A stretch of 64,000 nucleotides of DNA. It comes from an uncultured Clostridia bacterium (GTDB taxonomy: Bacteria > Bacillota > Clostridia > TANB77 > CAG-508). This document shows positions 52,982 to 63,687 of the stretch, piece by piece (the first letter of the stretch is position 1; each line of letters begins with the position of its first letter). Both the position numbers and the translations under genes were made by a program. The stretch is from the NCBI GenBank assembly GCA_947589015.1, contig CANPZF010000006.1, positions 1 through 64,000 of the forward strand. The letters are read 5' to 3'. The notes below the pieces were generated by a model. It was given only the letters and a program-made list of their open reading frames with translations, did no database searches and was not told the DNA's origin.

Positions 52982-53065
52982 TGCGAATCCCCTCAGCTCT
53001 GCTGGGGGGATTTCCATTTTTATAAACAAAAAAGGATTAGATATAAATTCTAACCCTATTATATT

Positions 53066-53935
53066 TTATTTTTCTCCTCTTCCTTCTGGAAGTGCTGAAT
53101 AGTCTATTCTTATTCTTATTTTTGTAATATATCTTATTGTTCTTACAAACTTACTTTCTTTAATTCTTTGCCATAAACTTCTCTTTGTTTCAAATGTAGT
53201 TTCTTGAACATATTGTTGTTGTTCTACTGTTTGTTCTGGTTCATTTACTACTTCTTTATTTTCTTCTACTACCTGTTCCATTTCTTCTACAGGTGTTGGA
53301 ATTCCTTTTAATGCATCTGCAACTTCAATTCCAATATAGCTTAAAGCTTTTGATCTATCTTCTATTCTTTCCATATCTATTTCAATATGTAAATTAGTTT
53401 CTAAATTATTTACTCTTGCTTTTAATAGTTTCATTGCATCTTGATAATCTTGTGTATCTTCTTTTGATTTTCCTACAATCATTAAAGTTTCTATAATATC
53501 TTCTTGAAAAGAGTTTTCAGCTTTTTTTACGTTACTTTTCCATTCATTTTCTTTATTATCTACTTGTTCTATTAATTCTTTTAATTGTCCTGCTAATGCT
53601 ATATTTTGTTCTCTTTGTCTAATTAATTCTTCTATTCTTTTTGTATTTTCTTCAAATTGGTTTGTTGCATATTCTACTAGTCCATATGCAGCTCTATATA
53701 CACTGGCTGGAAAGTTTTTCTTTTTTGGATATTCTATTAAATATGACTTTATTGATTCTATTAAATCTTTAAAGTATGTATCTTCTTCTAATTGTACAAT
53801 TTGTTTTTTACTATTAGGGTTTATCATCTTTTGTACTTTATCTATATTGGATAATATTTTTTCCTCTGTAATAACCATTCTCACATTTACTATGCCAGAC
53901 TTAGACATTGTAAATACCTCCTTTATCTTACGCAT
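53066..53935 (-). CDS. Hypothetical coiled-coil protein
   Basis: Intact 289-aa ORF. Confidence 0.5.
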   Translation of the reverse strand: MRKIKEVFTMSKSGIVNVRMVITEEKILSNIDKVQKMINPNSKKQIVQLEEDTYFKDLIESIKSYLIEYPKKKNFPASVYRAAYGLVEYATNQFEENTKRIEELIRQREQNIALAGQLKELIEQVDNKENEWKSNVKKAENSFQEDIIETLMIVGKSKEDTQDYQDAMKLLKARVNNLETNLHIEIDMERIEDRSKALSYIGIEVADALKGIPTPVEEMEQVVEENKEVVNEPEQTVEQQQYVQETTFETKRSLWQRIKESKFVRTIRYITKIRIRIDYSALPEGRGEK

Positions 53936-54124
53936 AATTGCTTTTATTTACTATTTCATATCTAATTATACATTAACTTACAAAAAACTACAATAGGCTT
54001 TTAAGATTTTTATTTTATTTTTTTGTTACAGAATTGTTACATTTTTATTACATTTTTTCTTTTTAAATTTTTATATTTTTACTCTCTCAATTTGTATCTT
54101 CCTTAAGATTATAGTTTTATTTTC

Positions 54125-55837
54125 TTAATTAACTGTTTTCATTTCTTCAAATCTTTTTATTTTCTGTGTTGTAGTTTTTATTAATTCTTTTGTTGTTACT
54201 GTTATATCCCTTACATATTTATATGCTGGCATTGTTTTATTAACCTTTTTTACTTCTTGCCATATAAATTCTTTTATTTTATCTTCACTATCTAAATTAT
54301 ATAATTCCTTCATTTGTTCTAAATCATATACTATTTTTGCACAAATTTTGTAGTCTCCATCCTCCTCTAGTCTACCATATACAAATGATTCTTTTATTCC
54401 CTCAATTTTATTAATCAAGGTTTCCAATTCTTCTGGGTAAATATTCTTTCCATTTTTCAATACAATAACAAATTTCTTTCTTCCTGAAATAAATATGTAA
54501 CCATCTTTATCTATTTTAGCCAAATCTCCAGTGTGTAACCATCCTTCTTCATCAATAGCTTCTTTTGTTGCTTCTTCATTATTATAATATCCTAACATTA
54601 TTGATGGTCCTTTTGCTAATAATTCTCCTACTCCTTCCTCATTTTTATCTATAATTTTAACATCTAAACTTGGAAATGCTTTTCCAATAGAGCCTAATCT
54701 TCTATATTTGTCATCCTCTGCTGCTATAACAGGTGATGATTCTGTTAGACCATATCCTTGATACATAGTAAAACCTAATTCATTAAATCCTTTTTCTGCT
54801 TCTGGATCTAGTGCTGCACCTCCTGCTACAAATAATCTGGCTTTTCCCCCTAGATTATCATGTATTTCCTTGAATAATTTTTTTCTAATATCAATTCCAA
54901 ATTTTAATAAAAACTGACTGATTTTTATTCCCTTTTTTACTTTTTCTAATTTTCCCTTTTTCTCAATTGATTTCATTACTTTTTTGTACATATTTTCAAA
55001 AAGAATAGGAACAGAAATCATTGCAGTTATTTGATATTCTTTTATATTATCAGCAATATGTCTAATACCTTCACAAAATACAATGGAACTTCCTTTAGAT
55101 ACTGGGTATAAAAAACCAACTGTACATTCGAATGTGTGGTGTAACGGTAAAAACGATAAAAATCTATCTGTTTCATCTACTTTTATAACAGACGCAATAT
55201 CAAATAAATTAGTACATATGTTTTTATGTGATAATGCTACTGCTTTTGACATTGCTGTTGTACCTGAGGTAAATAACATTATACTCATTTTTTCATTATC
55301 AATTTCAGCATCTAAAAATTTAGTATCTCCATTTTTTAAACTTTCTTTACCTTCTCTAATTAACTTTTTTTGTGAATATATACCATCTTTTTCTTCTTCA
55401 AAATCCATTGAAATAAAATATTTTACATTAGTATTTTTTTCTCTTTTTATTTTTTCCATTATACTATTATATTTATTGCTATAAAAAATAGCTTCAACTT
55501 CTGAACGTATTATTAAATTTTCTATTTCATTGTCTGGAAGAGCCTTATCTAATGGTACTACAATACCTGTTCCCGTTACTACTGCTAAATATGCTACTCC
55601 CCATTCATATCTATTTTCTGAAATAACGGCTATTCTTTTATCTTTTAAACCTAAATTAATTAACGCTGTTCCTAGTGCATTAATTTCATCTCTAAATTGT
55701 TTATGTGTTACTTTATAATTACTCCCATCTTCATTTTTTAAAATATATGCTGTTTTATCTCCATACATATCTCCTGTTATTTTTAACATTTCTTTTAAGT
55801 TATTAAACTTTATATATTTATGAATTGGATTTCTCAT
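54125..55837 (-). CDS. AMP-binding long-chain acyl-CoA synthetase-like protein
   Basis: MSIMLFTSGTTAMSKAVALSH, YQGYGLTESSPVIAAE, GWLHTGDLAKIDKDGYIFISGRKK. Confidence 0.93.
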   Translation of the reverse strand: MRNPIHKYIKFNNLKEMLKITGDMYGDKTAYILKNEDGSNYKVTHKQFRDEINALGTALINLGLKDKRIAVISENRYEWGVAYLAVVTGTGIVVPLDKALPDNEIENLIIRSEVEAIFYSNKYNSIMEKIKREKNTNVKYFISMDFEEEKDGIYSQKKLIREGKESLKNGDTKFLDAEIDNEKMSIMLFTSGTTAMSKAVALSHKNICTNLFDIASVIKVDETDRFLSFLPLHHTFECTVGFLYPVSKGSSIVFCEGIRHIADNIKEYQITAMISVPILFENMYKKVMKSIEKKGKLEKVKKGIKISQFLLKFGIDIRKKLFKEIHDNLGGKARLFVAGGAALDPEAEKGFNELGFTMYQGYGLTESSPVIAAEDDKYRRLGSIGKAFPSLDVKIIDKNEEGVGELLAKGPSIMLGYYNNEEATKEAIDEEGWLHTGDLAKIDKDGYIFISGRKKFVIVLKNGKNIYPEELETLINKIEGIKESFVYGRLEEDGDYKICAKIVYDLEQMKELYNLDSEDKIKEFIWQEVKKVNKTMPAYKYVRDITVTTKELIKTTTQKIKRFEEMKTVN

Positions 55838-55870
55838 ATTTAACTAACATTCCTTTCTAAAGTGCATTTA

Positions 55871-56455
55871 TTACTTTACTTTTAATCCTTCTATTACTGT
55901 ATTTTCAAATTCTTTGTATACATTCATTATGTCTAGCTGTTGATTTCTTAATTTATAAACCAAACTAGAACAAATTAAGCCATATATTTCAGATGCTATT
56001 ATATGTGGATTTCCTGCTTTTATTTGTCCTGCATCAATTCCTTCTTTAACAATTCCCTCTATTTTATCTATATACTCATATATATGCATTTTGCATTTTT
56101 GATTTCTTGCTTCATTTCCCCAAAATTGACTAAGTAATATTGTTATTATGTCTTCATATTTTTCTACTATTTTTATTTGAATCAAAACTATTGCTTTTAT
56201 TTTATCTATATAATTGGGTAATTTAGCAGTTTTAATATCTATACTGTTTTGTAATAGTTTTATTCCCTCTTCTATTAGAAAATTAAATATTTCTTCTTTA
56301 CTTGAAAAATGATAATATAGTGTTCCCTTAGCTACTCCAACTGTTGCAGTTATGTCCTCTATGCTTGTTGCATCATAACCTTTTTCTGCAAATAGTTTCA
56401 TAGAAGTTTCAAATATTTTTCTCTTAGTTTTATTCATACTTCTACTTCCTTTCAA
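55871..56455 (-). CDS. TetR/AcrR-family regulator
   Basis: KIFETSMKLFAEKGYDATSIEDITATVGVAKGTLYYHFSSKEEIF. Confidence 0.92.
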   Translation of the reverse strand: MKGSRSMNKTKRKIFETSMKLFAEKGYDATSIEDITATVGVAKGTLYYHFSSKEEIFNFLIEEGIKLLQNSIDIKTAKLPNYIDKIKAIVLIQIKIVEKYEDIITILLSQFWGNEARNQKCKMHIYEYIDKIEGIVKEGIDAGQIKAGNPHIIASEIYGLICSSLVYKLRNQQLDIMNVYKEFENTVIEGLKVK

Positions 56456-56524
56456 AATTGGGATAAATAATCATTTTTATTATATATTTATTCCTAAATA
56501 AATTCAATAGTATATGTATTTTAT

Positions 56525-57014
56525 TTTCGGTATTTTTTTCTTGTAACTTTGGCATTTCTCATTTTTTATTCCACAATAGGGGCGTCATGTAGTAGATATA
56601 TTAGTTGATAAATCAACTTGTTCATTACATTCAAAAAGAAATTCTAATATACAAAATTGAGCCGCTTTCACTCAGGCCAAAATGATTATTAATATATTCT
56701 TTTGAATGAAACGACGAATGCGCCGTGGAATGACTGTAGAAATTCTAAATAAAATCAATTAGGGAATCTCGCCTCACGAGGGCGCTGATTGATTTTATCA
56801 AGAATTTCTAAGTCATGTATCAAGCCGAGTCGTGTAAAGAAAAAGAATATATTAATAATCATTTTTCCGTGAACATCCCTCAATTTTGTATATAAGAATT
56901 TCTATTTTTCATTCCAATCAAGCGTTGATTTATCAACTAATATATATACTACATGACGCCCCTATTGTGGAACAAAAAGTGAGAAGTGCCAAAGTTACAA
57001 AAAAATACCGAAAC
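56525..57014. repeat. Long palindromic element copy 2: 332-bp core (56605-56936) with different locus-specific inverted flanks
   Basis: Left flank TTTCGGTATTTTTTT..CCACAATAGGGGCGTCATGTAGT mirrored by ACTACATGACGCCCCTATTGTGG..AAAAAAATACCGAAA; core similar to 34061-34392. Confidence 0.9.
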
Positions 57015-57046
57015 TAAAATTTTTATACTACTTATTTGATTATAAA

Positions 57047-57736
57047 TTATCTAATAATGCAAATTATTACAAAAATCATAATTTTAATTATTACTGTCAA
57101 ATATAAATAATAATTAACATTCTTTATTGCAATATCATTTAATTTATCAAATTGTTGCACCATTTTTTCAATTTCATTTTTATTAGATATATTTTGAGAT
57201 AACATATATTTTTCTGCCAAAAACCTTGCCTTAATCATTGCATCATTTTCTAAATAATTTCTTATAAGACAATACATCATTCCTATAGCAATAAATATAG
57301 CAAGAAATAACATCTTTAGAGGTAACACTTTAAAAATTGCTAATACACAAATTATAAGAAAATACAAAATATAAATATTAGAAAACAAAAAGTTCGCTAT
57401 CAATAATTTTCTATTTTGAATAGAATGTAAGCATTCATGTGCTATTGTTTGAATTCTTGTATAACTATCTTTTATATTTGCAATTACTATTTTATTTGAT
57501 ATTGCTATATATAATGAACTTTTTATGTTGTCATCATTTTCTATTTTTACTGTTTCATTTTTCAACATTTTTAAATATTGTTTACACATATCAATATTTT
57601 CTGGATATTTACTAGCAATCTTATCTAGTTCATCATTTTTAGAAAATTCTTTTATTTTATTTACATTAAAGTCAAATATAAATATACCAAACACCAATAA
57701 AATCATTAATATTATTAATATTATAATTAGTTCCAT
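57047..57736 (-). CDS. Membrane zinc metallopeptidase-like protein
   Basis: IQTIAHECLHSIQNRK plus TM segments. Confidence 0.65.
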   Translation of the reverse strand: MELIIILIILMILLVFGIFIFDFNVNKIKEFSKNDELDKIASKYPENIDMCKQYLKMLKNETVKIENDDNIKSSLYIAISNKIVIANIKDSYTRIQTIAHECLHSIQNRKLLIANFLFSNIYILYFLIICVLAIFKVLPLKMLFLAIFIAIGMMYCLIRNYLENDAMIKARFLAEKYMLSQNISNKNEIEKMVQQFDKLNDIAIKNVNYYLYLTVIIKIMIFVIICIIR

Positions 57737-57827
57737 TTTTTACCATTCCTTTTAAAACAAATTGGCTGAAAGTTAATTTTGAGAATTTTAAACTCGCAAT
57801 TTCTTTTCAGCCTTTATTTTTTATAAC

Positions 57828-58163
57828 TTATTGTATAACATCCTTAATTGCATCTCCTATAATTTTATTGACATCACCTATAAGAACATTAAATTTAGTT
57901 TCTGCTTCTATATACTTTTTTGCTTCTGGTATTTCTATCAGCTCAGTATATATATCCTGCATTTTTTTATATTTTTCTTCATCACTTTGTTTATTTTGAA
58001 TAGCAGCCATTTGTATCTCATATCTTAATGTTTCAAATTCTTTCATTTTGTTTTTTAATTCTGTATTTAAGTTTATTGCTTGTTTAGCCATTTTATAATT
58101 TATATATTCTTCAGACTGTTTAATTTCACTTGCTAATGTATTTACAGTATCATAAATATTCAA
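57828..58163 (-). CDS. YlbF/YmcA-family protein
   Basis: VNTLASEIKQSEEYINYKMAKQAINLNTELKNKMKEFETLRYEIQ. Confidence 0.75.
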   Translation of the reverse strand: MNIYDTVNTLASEIKQSEEYINYKMAKQAINLNTELKNKMKEFETLRYEIQMAAIQNKQSDEEKYKKMQDIYTELIEIPEAKKYIEAETKFNVLIGDVNKIIGDAIKDVIQ

Positions 58164-58181
58164 CGTTACATTTCCTTCTTT

Positions 58182-59270
58182 CTATGTATTATTAGTATTT
58201 GTTTCATTACTAGGAACCGGTTCTTCTGGTCCTTCTATCTTAATATTGGCAGTTGTAGGACAAATATTTACAAATGTGTTTCCATCATTTACTTGTATTT
58301 CATTTCCTTCTAAATCTTGATATTTCGTTTTTTCTTCTCTTGAGCTTTTTATGCATTTTATCTTTATTGCCTTACCATTAGTAATATAATATCCATCACA
58401 TGTTCCTATATTTCTTATTCCCTGTCTTCCTTTGTTTTCAGAATCATTCAAAGTATAATTATCACAAAGAGTTATAATTATATTTTTAGTTGTGATAGTT
58501 TCTTTTGTATCCCAATCAGTTTGCTCTTTTTGTCTAGCATATCTTTTATATACTTTATTTTCTTCGTCATATTCATATTTTACAACTTGTAATGTAGAAT
58601 GTGGAATCGTTACACTTGTTGCTCCTTGTCCCTCTTCTAAATTTACTTCATCTGTAGTATATTTTAATACACTTTCTTTATTAGAAGTAGTTCTATATCT
58701 TTTATTATTAGCTGATTGTAAGATTTTTTGTGTACTAGCTACTGCATTATGTGGTGCTGCTTTATCTTTAACTCTCCAAAATGTAGTTCCATCTTCAGCA
58801 ATACCATTTATGTTATTTATGCTATATTTAGTTATGTCACTTTGTGCCTGTGGGCTCCATCCAAAATGAACATATATTGCATCATTTTCCATTGCATAAT
58901 CTAAAAAATAATGTCTTGCACTTCTTATTGGCCCAATTTTTTCTAAGTCTACTCCTTTAAATAATGCCATAAGTCTAGTTTCTCCACCTTCTGCAATTAT
59001 TTCATATACCATATATGCTTTCTGTAATCCTGCTTGTGGCCATGCATCTTTGTGATTATCTATCATAACAGCTATTGGTCTATTATTTCCTTGAAAAATT
59101 TGTACTTCCTTTTTTTCTTCTACTACAACATTTTCTTCTTCACTGGCTGTTTCTTCTATATCTACTTCTTGATTTTGCTTGTCTTGCTTAATTTTGTATC
59201 CTAGAACTGCTCCTGCAACTATAATTAATATTATCAAAATGGCAACTAAAATTTTTACACTGTTATTCAT
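58182..59270 (-). CDS. DUF3048 (YerB-like) lipoprotein/membrane protein
   Basis: RPIAVMIDNHKDAWPQAGLQKAYMVYEIIAEGGETRLMALF...IGPIRSARHYFLDYA. Confidence 0.85.
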   Translation of the reverse strand: MNNSVKILVAILIILIIVAGAVLGYKIKQDKQNQEVDIEETASEEENVVVEEKKEVQIFQGNNRPIAVMIDNHKDAWPQAGLQKAYMVYEIIAEGGETRLMALFKGVDLEKIGPIRSARHYFLDYAMENDAIYVHFGWSPQAQSDITKYSINNINGIAEDGTTFWRVKDKAAPHNAVASTQKILQSANNKRYRTTSNKESVLKYTTDEVNLEEGQGATSVTIPHSTLQVVKYEYDEENKVYKRYARQKEQTDWDTKETITTKNIIITLCDNYTLNDSENKGRQGIRNIGTCDGYYITNGKAIKIKCIKSSREEKTKYQDLEGNEIQVNDGNTFVNICPTTANIKIEGPEEPVPSNETNTNNT

Positions 59271-59285
59271 TTGTTATCTTCCCTT

Positions 59286-59771
59286 CTATTTGTTTCTTAT
59301 AATACCTAATTTATTCAATATATTTTCCTCTTTAGTTCTCATTTCTTCTCTGTCTTGTTCTTTTATATGATCATATCCCATTAAATGATAGAAACCATGT
59401 ACTATCATATAGCTTAATTCTCTTTCAAAACTATGTCCATACTCCTGTGCTTGTTGTTCTACTTGTTCTATTGAAATGACAATATCACCTAAAATATCTT
59501 CATAGTCAAATTCTTTATTTTTTATTTTCTTTTCTAGCTCGTCCTTTTCAAACATAGGAAAAGAAAGCACATCAGTTGCTTTATCTATTCCTCTATACTG
59601 CTTATTAATTTCTTGTATATTTTTAGGATTTGTTAGTGTAATTGTTATACACATTTTCGAACTTTCTATTTTTTCTTCTTTAAAACATTCGTCTATTACT
59701 TTTTTTATTTCTTGTTCATATTCTTTTTTTTCTTTTATATCCTTATATATAATTTCATACATATTATGCAA
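59286..59771 (-). CDS. ybeY: Endoribonuclease YbeY
   Basis: NKQYRGIDKATDVLSFPMFE, LSYMIVHGFYHLMGYDH (HGFYHLMGYDH in place of the usual HGxLHLLGYDH). Confidence 0.88.
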   Translation of the reverse strand: MHNMYEIIYKDIKEKKEYEQEIKKVIDECFKEEKIESSKMCITITLTNPKNIQEINKQYRGIDKATDVLSFPMFEKDELEKKIKNKEFDYEDILGDIVISIEQVEQQAQEYGHSFERELSYMIVHGFYHLMGYDHIKEQDREEMRTKEENILNKLGIIRNK

Positions 59772-60969
59772 CTTCCTTTAATTTTGTATATCTGCCTTCT
59801 GAACGATATGAATTTTTTATCTCTCTTAGTGCATTATAATCAATTAACTTTCTTTTATAATATTTTATTAAATTACTATAGTCTATTTTAGATTTCTTTA
59901 TGTCATTTATATCATTTTTTATAAACAAAATTTCTTTCTGTTTTATATATTCAATAAAATCCGTTTCCTTTAATTTTAAAATTTCTTGATATTTATTCCA
60001 GAATTTTTTATATTCTTCTCTTTCTTTTTGATTTTCCCAATATACTTTTGTAGATAATAGTCGTACATTATAATCCTCTATTACATTAATTAATAGGCTA
60101 TAAGCTCTTTCTCTTTTAGTTGCAATTTTTGTGTCTTGCACTAATGTTCTTGCATCATTTAAAAGTTTTTCATAGCATTGTGACGCAACTATTAATGGCA
60201 AACTATGTGTAAATAGACTTCTACTAATTCCCAAAAGAATCATGTTCTTTTCTATTACATCTCTTCCATCTAGTTTTCCTACTGTATATGATTCATATTT
60301 TTCATAATCTTTCATTACTTTTTCTAAAGATTTATCTTCTTGTATTTTTATTTTTAATGATAATATATTTTGAATATACTCTTCTAACGTGTGAAATATT
60401 TTTATATAAATCCACTCTTTTGATGATTCATAAGTACTTGTTGAATCTGCTAATTTAATAGAATAATTTTTTAGTATTGCTTTATATAATGTGTCCATTT
60501 TACTTACATAAAAATTATTATATTTTTCTACAATTTTTTCTTTTCCTGATGTTTGAATTCCAGCATTGTCTAGTTCCAATAGATATTTTTGCTTTCTATT
60601 TTTATATTCTATATATTCATTTTCTTTTAAACTTACTACTTCATAATATTTAGCCATTGCATTTTTTTCAAATTCTGATGCTGTTCCATTTTTCACCTTT
60701 TTATACAAAGAATCCATCACATATTTATCTAATGCTTCTAAATATGCTTCATATGCTGTCTCATATTTTTTTTCTACTTCATCTTTATTATAATTTTCAT
60801 CTCCTACTTTATAGTTCTCATATGCTTTTATTACATTATTCCTTTTTATGGAAATTAGTATACCATTAATTCCTATTTTGGTTGGTATCAACATCCTTGT
60901 TAATGTATTTGTTATTTTGCTAAAAAATGTTTTGTCTGCTCCTGTGATTCTAAGACTTTTCTCTTCCAT
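59764..60969 (-). CDS. Hypothetical protein
   Basis: Intact 401-aa ORF in the ybeY-yqfD cluster. Confidence 0.55.
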   Translation of the reverse strand: MEEKSLRITGADKTFFSKITNTLTRMLIPTKIGINGILISIKRNNVIKAYENYKVGDENYNKDEVEKKYETAYEAYLEALDKYVMDSLYKKVKNGTASEFEKNAMAKYYEVVSLKENEYIEYKNRKQKYLLELDNAGIQTSGKEKIVEKYNNFYVSKMDTLYKAILKNYSIKLADSTSTYESSKEWIYIKIFHTLEEYIQNILSLKIKIQEDKSLEKVMKDYEKYESYTVGKLDGRDVIEKNMILLGISRSLFTHSLPLIVASQCYEKLLNDARTLVQDTKIATKRERAYSLLINVIEDYNVRLLSTKVYWENQKEREEYKKFWNKYQEILKLKETDFIEYIKQKEILFIKNDINDIKKSKIDYSNLIKYYKRKLIDYNALREIKNSYRSEGRYTKLKEVA

Positions 60970-60982
60970 TCATATCATCCCT

Positions 60983-62173
60983 TCAAAATACATTTTTTTC
61001 ATTCGTTCCTATACTTTCAAGTACTTCATACGTAACACTTACCATAACACCATCTTGTTCTTCAACTACATTAATATTTTTGTTTACGATTTTTTCCTTG
61101 TTATCAATTTCTTCGTCTAATTCTTGCTGTAGCTGTTTAATCCCTAATTGTTTAGCTTCTTCATAATTATAAGTTTTAGATATTTCTTCTACTTGTTCAT
61201 TAGTAATTTTAATTACAGAAATTGGTAAATAGAAATCTGAAAATAGTTTAAATCTGTTTTCATTTTCTATTGTATCATAAATTTCAAATTTTGAAACCCC
61301 TTTATTAAAATTTATTTTAAAATTATTAAATTTTATTGCATATAGTTCTTCTTTTTCTCCTGTTTTTCTTCTTTCCGTAGTCTTATATAATATTTTTTTG
61401 TTCTTAGTGTGCCACACTTTGGCCTCTATCTCTCCTTTTGCATGTACATATTGCAATCCAGTATATTTTCCTTCCATCCAGCCATTTATTAAAATTTCAC
61501 CTATGTTTACTGTATCTCCTACCTTTACATTAGCAGTTCCATTTTGTGCATTTATTTTTGTAATTATTCCTGCTTTATCTGATACAATATTACAATATTC
61601 ATTTTCATCAATTATTTCTGGTTTTTGTACTGATTTAACTATTTTTACAATCGCATTTGTTCCTTTCATTTGTATTCCCATCCATGCAATATCATCTCTT
61701 TGTAATCTTACTTTATTAATAATGTCTTTTGTATCTATTTGTGCTTTTAATTTTGCTACTTTTAACCCTGCTTCATCTAGACTTTGTTCAATATTTTCTA
61801 TTTCTTGATTTTCTTCTATTTTTATTTCTATATTCCACACAAAATTAGATGATATTATTAAAAATATTATTATAAATAAAAGAAATCCAAAAAATATTTT
61901 TCTCTTTTTATATTTATGTACTAAAAATGGAATACCTTTCTTTTTTTGTATTTTTACTCTGCATTTAACTTTTTTAGCTATTTTACACAATTCTTTAAAG
62001 TCACTTTTTCTTACATTTAAATTTACTATTAATTTTGTATTATCACTTCGTTTTAAATTCCATATTGCAATATTATTTGTTTTGCAAATATTAATAAATC
62101 GTTCTATGTAATATCCTTCTACTGATATTTTTAAATACCCTATTATATAACTTAAGATTATTCTTATGAACAT
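60983..62173 (-). CDS. yqfD: Sporulation protein YqfD
   Basis: ERFINICKTNNIAIWNLKRSD...RKIFFGFLLFIIIFLIISSNFVWNIEI. Confidence 0.85.
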   Translation of the reverse strand: MFIRIILSYIIGYLKISVEGYYIERFINICKTNNIAIWNLKRSDNTKLIVNLNVRKSDFKELCKIAKKVKCRVKIQKKKGIPFLVHKYKKRKIFFGFLLFIIIFLIISSNFVWNIEIKIEENQEIENIEQSLDEAGLKVAKLKAQIDTKDIINKVRLQRDDIAWMGIQMKGTNAIVKIVKSVQKPEIIDENEYCNIVSDKAGIITKINAQNGTANVKVGDTVNIGEILINGWMEGKYTGLQYVHAKGEIEAKVWHTKNKKILYKTTERRKTGEKEELYAIKFNNFKINFNKGVSKFEIYDTIENENRFKLFSDFYLPISVIKITNEQVEEISKTYNYEEAKQLGIKQLQQELDEEIDNKEKIVNKNINVVEEQDGVMVSVTYEVLESIGTNEKNVF

Positions 62174-62184
62174 TTTTATCTCCT

Positions 62185-62496
62185 TTAATCTTGCTTTCTT
62201 TCAATATCAAAGCTCTCAATTTTTCCAGTAATTTTTATATCATCATTAGTCATATTTTCTAAATTAAGCCCATATCCATTTATATTTATAATTCCTATAT
62301 GTGTATTTACTCTTAAGAAAATCTCTTCATATTCTAATATCCCCTTGAAATTTTCTATAATCATTTCGTCAAATCCAGTAATTATAATTTTAGGTACATT
62401 AGAATATACTTCTTGAGGTAATTCTAAAATTCTATCTAATCTATTCCTCTTGTTTTTTTTAGTTTTATTCATATGTTTTACACCTCTATTTTTCAA
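62185..62496 (-). CDS. yqfC: YqfC-like sporulation protein
   Basis: LELPQEVYSNVPKIIITGFDEMIIENFKGILEYEEIFLRVNTHIGIININGYGL. Confidence 0.75.
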   Translation of the reverse strand: MKNRGVKHMNKTKKNKRNRLDRILELPQEVYSNVPKIIITGFDEMIIENFKGILEYEEIFLRVNTHIGIININGYGLNLENMTNDDIKITGKIESFDIERKQD

Positions 62497-63295
62497 ATTC
62501 TTCTAAACTTTTAAATTCATATCCGTTTTTCTTAATTTCTTTTATAATTGTATCCAATATATTAGTATTTGTTTTTGAATTACCATGTAACAACATTATT
62601 TCTCCAGGATGAATATTGGCTAATACCTTTTCTTTTGCTTTTTCTTCATTTGGTTGATTATTTTCATTCCAATCTTCATATGCAAAAGACCACATTACTG
62701 TTTTATATCCATATGAACTTGTAAGTTTTAGGGTTTTTTCGCTAAATTCTCCCTTAGGTGGTCTCATATATTTCATCTCATATCCAAACTTTTCATATAT
62801 CGCTAAATGCAAATCCATTATTTCACTCTTTATTTTTTGTTCATCTAATTCTGGCATACTTTTATGGTTTACAGTGTGATTTCCTACTATATGTCCTTCA
62901 TCTATCATTTGCTTTACTAATTCTTCTTGTGTATTTAAATAATGTGCTGTTATAAAAAATGTTGCTGTTACTTGATTTTCTTTTAAAGTTTTTAAAATTT
63001 GTTTTGTGTATCCTGCTTCATATCCTTCATCAAATGTCAAATATACGTACTTCTTTTCTACATTTCCTAAATAAATACCATTATTTTCATCTAGCATTTT
63101 TCTATTAGCACTTCCTACATCTGGTTGCTTATTATCTTTTTCTCTTTTTATACCCCATTCTATCTTTTTAGTACTTACATTTGATAAACTTGTTGTTACT
63201 GTTTCTTTCGTTCTATTTAATTCACTTATACTAAATGAAAATATTCCTAATATTAACAATGATATGATAAAAACATTTATATTATTTTTTTTCAT
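62486..63295 (-). CDS. Polysaccharide deacetylase (PdaA-like)
   Basis: YVYLTFDEGYEAGYTKQIL, VGNHTVNHKSMPEL, MRPPKGEFSEKTL. Confidence 0.88.
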   Translation of the reverse strand: MKKNNINVFIISLLILGIFSFSISELNRTKETVTTSLSNVSTKKIEWGIKREKDNKQPDVGSANRKMLDENNGIYLGNVEKKYVYLTFDEGYEAGYTKQILKTLKENQVTATFFITAHYLNTQEELVKQMIDEGHIVGNHTVNHKSMPELDEQKIKSEIMDLHLAIYEKFGYEMKYMRPPKGEFSEKTLKLTSSYGYKTVMWSFAYEDWNENNQPNEEKAKEKVLANIHPGEIMLLHGNSKTNTNILDTIIKEIKKNGYEFKSLEEFEK

Positions 63296-63687
63296 ATTCC
63301 ACCTCTTTAATTGTTTTTTTCTTTTAATTTTATGAAGTTCTAAAAATATTATTACTTTGCTTTTATTCTTTAATAATTTACTATGTTTTATAAAAAATTT
63401 TTTTGTATAAAAATTTTTAACTTTATTGACTTATATAGAAATTTCTATTTTTTGTTGTGTCTTTTTTACAGTATTTTCCAGTATTTATCTTGTCTGTACA
63501 TATTTTGTTACCTTTAGACTCCACTGATACTAATTGTTTCACAAATTGGATAAATTTGTAAATTAACACTTGACAATATAAATATTTTAGAATATATTGT
63601 ATTTGTTTTTGGAAAAATAAGGTAATTTTTTACATTTTGTATTATTATAAAAATATTCTTTTTTAATACTTTTTTGGAGGATTAAGC

